A stretch of 21,437 nucleotides of DNA, taken from positions 1 through 21,437 of the forward strand of contig JAQIWT010000392.1 of the NCBI GenBank assembly GCA_034696485.1, written 5' to 3'. The notes beneath the pieces were generated by a model. That model was not told where the DNA came from and did not search any database. It worked only from the letters and a program-made list of their open reading frames with translations. The DNA comes from Isohypsibius dastychi. Taxonomy: Eukaryota > Tardigrada > Eutardigrada > Parachela > Isohypsibiidae. Made by a program: the position numbers and the translations under genes. Positions 19,466 through 21,437 of the stretch are shown piece by piece; position 1 is the stretch's first letter; the number at the start of each line of letters is the position of its first letter.

Positions 19466-20060
19466 CTGTAGCGTCAGGGATCAGTTTATCCGCTAAAAAT
19501 CCGGAGATATTGGTAATGTGTTGCAGACCAGCTGCGATGTCAAGACAAACACGAATTATGAAATTGTAATCAACAAGCTTCAACATCTACGTTTACCGAG
19601 TCTGCTAAGTAAGAGTAAGACAGTTCTTCAAATTTCAAATGCGGATTTTGGTGAGAAATACCAGACACAACAAAACGACCGTAAACAAGAAGGGAGCGGA
19701 TAGCGAAGCGAGAGGTTGTGCCGCTCCGTAGTAGGTGGCGCTGCGTACCGGACTCACTTGTTAGCCCCCCTTCCCCTTTGGGAAAGATTTAGACTTTTCG
19801 TTTGACCTTTTCGCTAAAGACGTGGGAATTTAAACTTCAACATAACTCTGTCAAGTCAGATCCTCCTTGCGTTCAAGACATACCATCTCAAGAAGCTGCC
19901 TCACTTTTATAACACCTCGGCAGTTCCGATGGGAAGCCGGACAAAATATCTTCAACAGATGGATAAAAACTCGGTAAAACAAAACGCATTGAACATCCCA
20001 CAAATATGGAAAGACGTATAAATAAATACAGTGAGAGACGGAAGAAATGAAGGCATGACT
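19466..20060. other. Intergenic region between phospholipase D and the small coiled-coil gene
   Basis: Holds the phospholipase D 3' UTR and the probable promoter of the downstream minus-strand gene. A GC-richer block at 19690-19770 contains the inverted pair GGAGCGG (19693-19699) / CCGCTCC (19721-19727) and a pyrimidine-rich run at about 19765-19777. No exon could be supported; a 61-codon + frame at 19518-19703 looks like chance. Confidence 0.45.
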
Positions 20061-21437
20061 TTAGGTCCAGAAATATATAGGCAGGTACTACAACACAAAA
20101 GCAAAATTAGAACGTGGTTCTTTCAGCATCTGTTAATATATACTTACACTTTCCCGAGTACTAAATGCGGGAGTCAGATTCTGATCTTTCAAGAAATCCA
20201 ACGAAAGCTTGCACAAGTAGCCTTTCACATCCTTCAAGCGCTCTCGTGCGTCCTGTGGATTCACCACGCAGAGTGGCTGTTTCTGAGACCATTCGCCTAA
20301 CTTCACGAAGTCCAATACTGAATCAGCTGGAAGACATGCAAAAACCTGTCGGTGAAAAAACTCACGTTAGCACTCTTTTGAACCAACTGATAATACGCCA
20401 CAACGAAACCTTACATCTTCATAAATGTGCTCGTTATTCGTAGCAGCAGCGTTCCATGAATCGAAGAACTCATCAGATACAACGTCCGCCACTTTGTGGT
20501 TCGCATCGGGATCATTCCAGATACCCAACATAATTCTAAAGAAGACACGGCTATTAATTCTCAGATTAAAGTGAGATCGAATTGTCGAGTTCGTTACTTC
20601 ATCAACCGACGCCGGAGCCGTCCACTGAACTTCCCAGACTGAAAGGGGTTCCCATTCATGGTGCTCTCATCAAATTCCCGGTCCTTGACCAAAATTGCAA
20701 TCTCCGAGTCACGGGTTCCAAGCATAGACCGGTCATTACTGTAAAGAATCTGTCACCACAGGAGGATAATACGTTACAAAACACATACATGTTTGCTGAC
20801 CCAATGATCGTATAAAGGTCATCCACTAAAACCAAGCATGGTCAGTTATTTTTGTAAACACGTACTCATCAAATACCTATCATGAGTTTGCTGTGGACGT
20901 AGATCAACTCCGAGACCTTGTCAAACAACAATTAAATTTTCGATTGCGAAATATGACGAGTTACGCCGGTTATACCAAGTTTCCATTTATCTCCCCATAC
21001 GTCCGCATTCCGACGAAAGATAAATAATGAGTTGGATCAGCTCCTAAAAGGTGACCAATATGTAAAATAGAACACAGTATCGGCACTAAATCAGTTATAC
21101 CGAGTTCACGAATTCGCTCATACAGGGAATTTCCACCACGGCAAATGCTCTGTAATCGCAGATATCTAGAAGCGAATTTCCAGGTGAAGTACGGGTATTA
21201 CCTGGTAATTCCAATGTGTGACCGCCTGGACTGCTGCGCCCGCATTGGTTCCATATTCTCCTTCAATACCGGGCTTCAACGGCATGACCACGTAAACCCG
21301 AAACTTTTCGTCGTTCCTGCAGTAAACAAATATCGTACAACCTATGATAGCGCGTGAAAATGGAAAGGCAGGTTACAAAATGGCCTTTCGGATTCTTTGG
21401 TACAGCGTTTCTCCAATCATATTATTCACTCCGACCT
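20061..21437 (-). CDS. pld-1: Phospholipase D1/2, C-terminal part
   Basis: Hydrolyses phosphatidylcholine to phosphatidic acid and choline in signalling and membrane traffic. Exons in minus order: 21437-21377 (continues beyond the window), 21316-21202, 21149-21101, 21043-20976, 20916-20877, 20825-20789, 20738-20598, 20535-20415, 20345-20148, 20087-20061; about 284 residues. It begins in the region before the second catalytic motif (NNMIGETLYQRIRKA, RVYVVMPLKPGIEGE). The second HKD motif is IYVHSKLMIVDD (H-x-K-x4-D), followed by IIGSANINDRSMLGTRDSEI. The C-terminal region matches PLD1/2 (IYEDVFACLPADSVLDF, LKDVKGYLCKLSLDFL) and ends in FWT; the terminal WT is a hallmark of PLD1/2. Exons are very small (27-198 bases), and introns of 50-69 bases all keep frame. 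Catalytic residues visible here are intact; PX, PH and the first HKD motif would lie outside. Confidence 0.96.

Overview
The window is nuclear DNA from a compact animal genome. Genes carry many GT-AG introns, most of them 50-70 bases long, and intergenic gaps are only a few hundred bases. Every gene recognised is a metazoan or general eukaryotic housekeeping or cell-biology gene. There is no bacterial operon structure, transposon, CRISPR array or clear RNA gene. The short introns and tight packing suit a small-genome invertebrate such as a nematode or arthropod, but nothing visible fixes the phylum. Exon models were built by hand from splice sites, reading-frame phase and family resemblance.

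Layout, left to right: (1) 1-1782, +, the 3' part of the AP-2 alpha-adaptin gene (clathrin endocytosis). (2) 2444-3804, -, a complete nine-exon Transformer-2-type SR splicing regulator. (3) 4670-5468, +, complete ribosomal protein L15, head-to-head with Tra2. (4) 6661-9086, +, an unrecognised probable DNA-binding protein with one C2H2 zinc finger and two copies of a Myb/SANT- or MADF-like helical unit. (5) 9831-13561, -, a complete 16-exon RIPOR (FAM65) homologue, a Rho-interacting polarity regulator. (6) 14508-15408, -, exons of an unrecognised helical protein whose 5' end cannot be found. (7) 15834-18541, +, a complete long-chain acyl-CoA synthetase with an N-terminal membrane anchor. (8) 19022-19465, -, a small coiled-coil protein of unknown function. 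(9) 20061 to beyond 21437, -, the C-terminal part of phospholipase D1/2 with its second HKD motif.

The genes do not form a pathway in an operon sense. AP-2 (PIP2-dependent endocytosis), phospholipase D (phosphatidic acid at membranes), RIPOR (Rho signalling) and the acyl-CoA synthetase all touch membrane biology, but that neighbourhood is most simply chance.

No obviously new system was found. The best leads are the gapless internal duplication in the zinc-finger protein, with both copies starting at same-phase introns; the gene at 14508-15408, which has good internal exons but no 5' end; an unusually short 32-base intron forced by reading frame in RIPOR; and a perfect inverted repeat with a CCAAT box in its loop upstream of the acyl-CoA synthetase.
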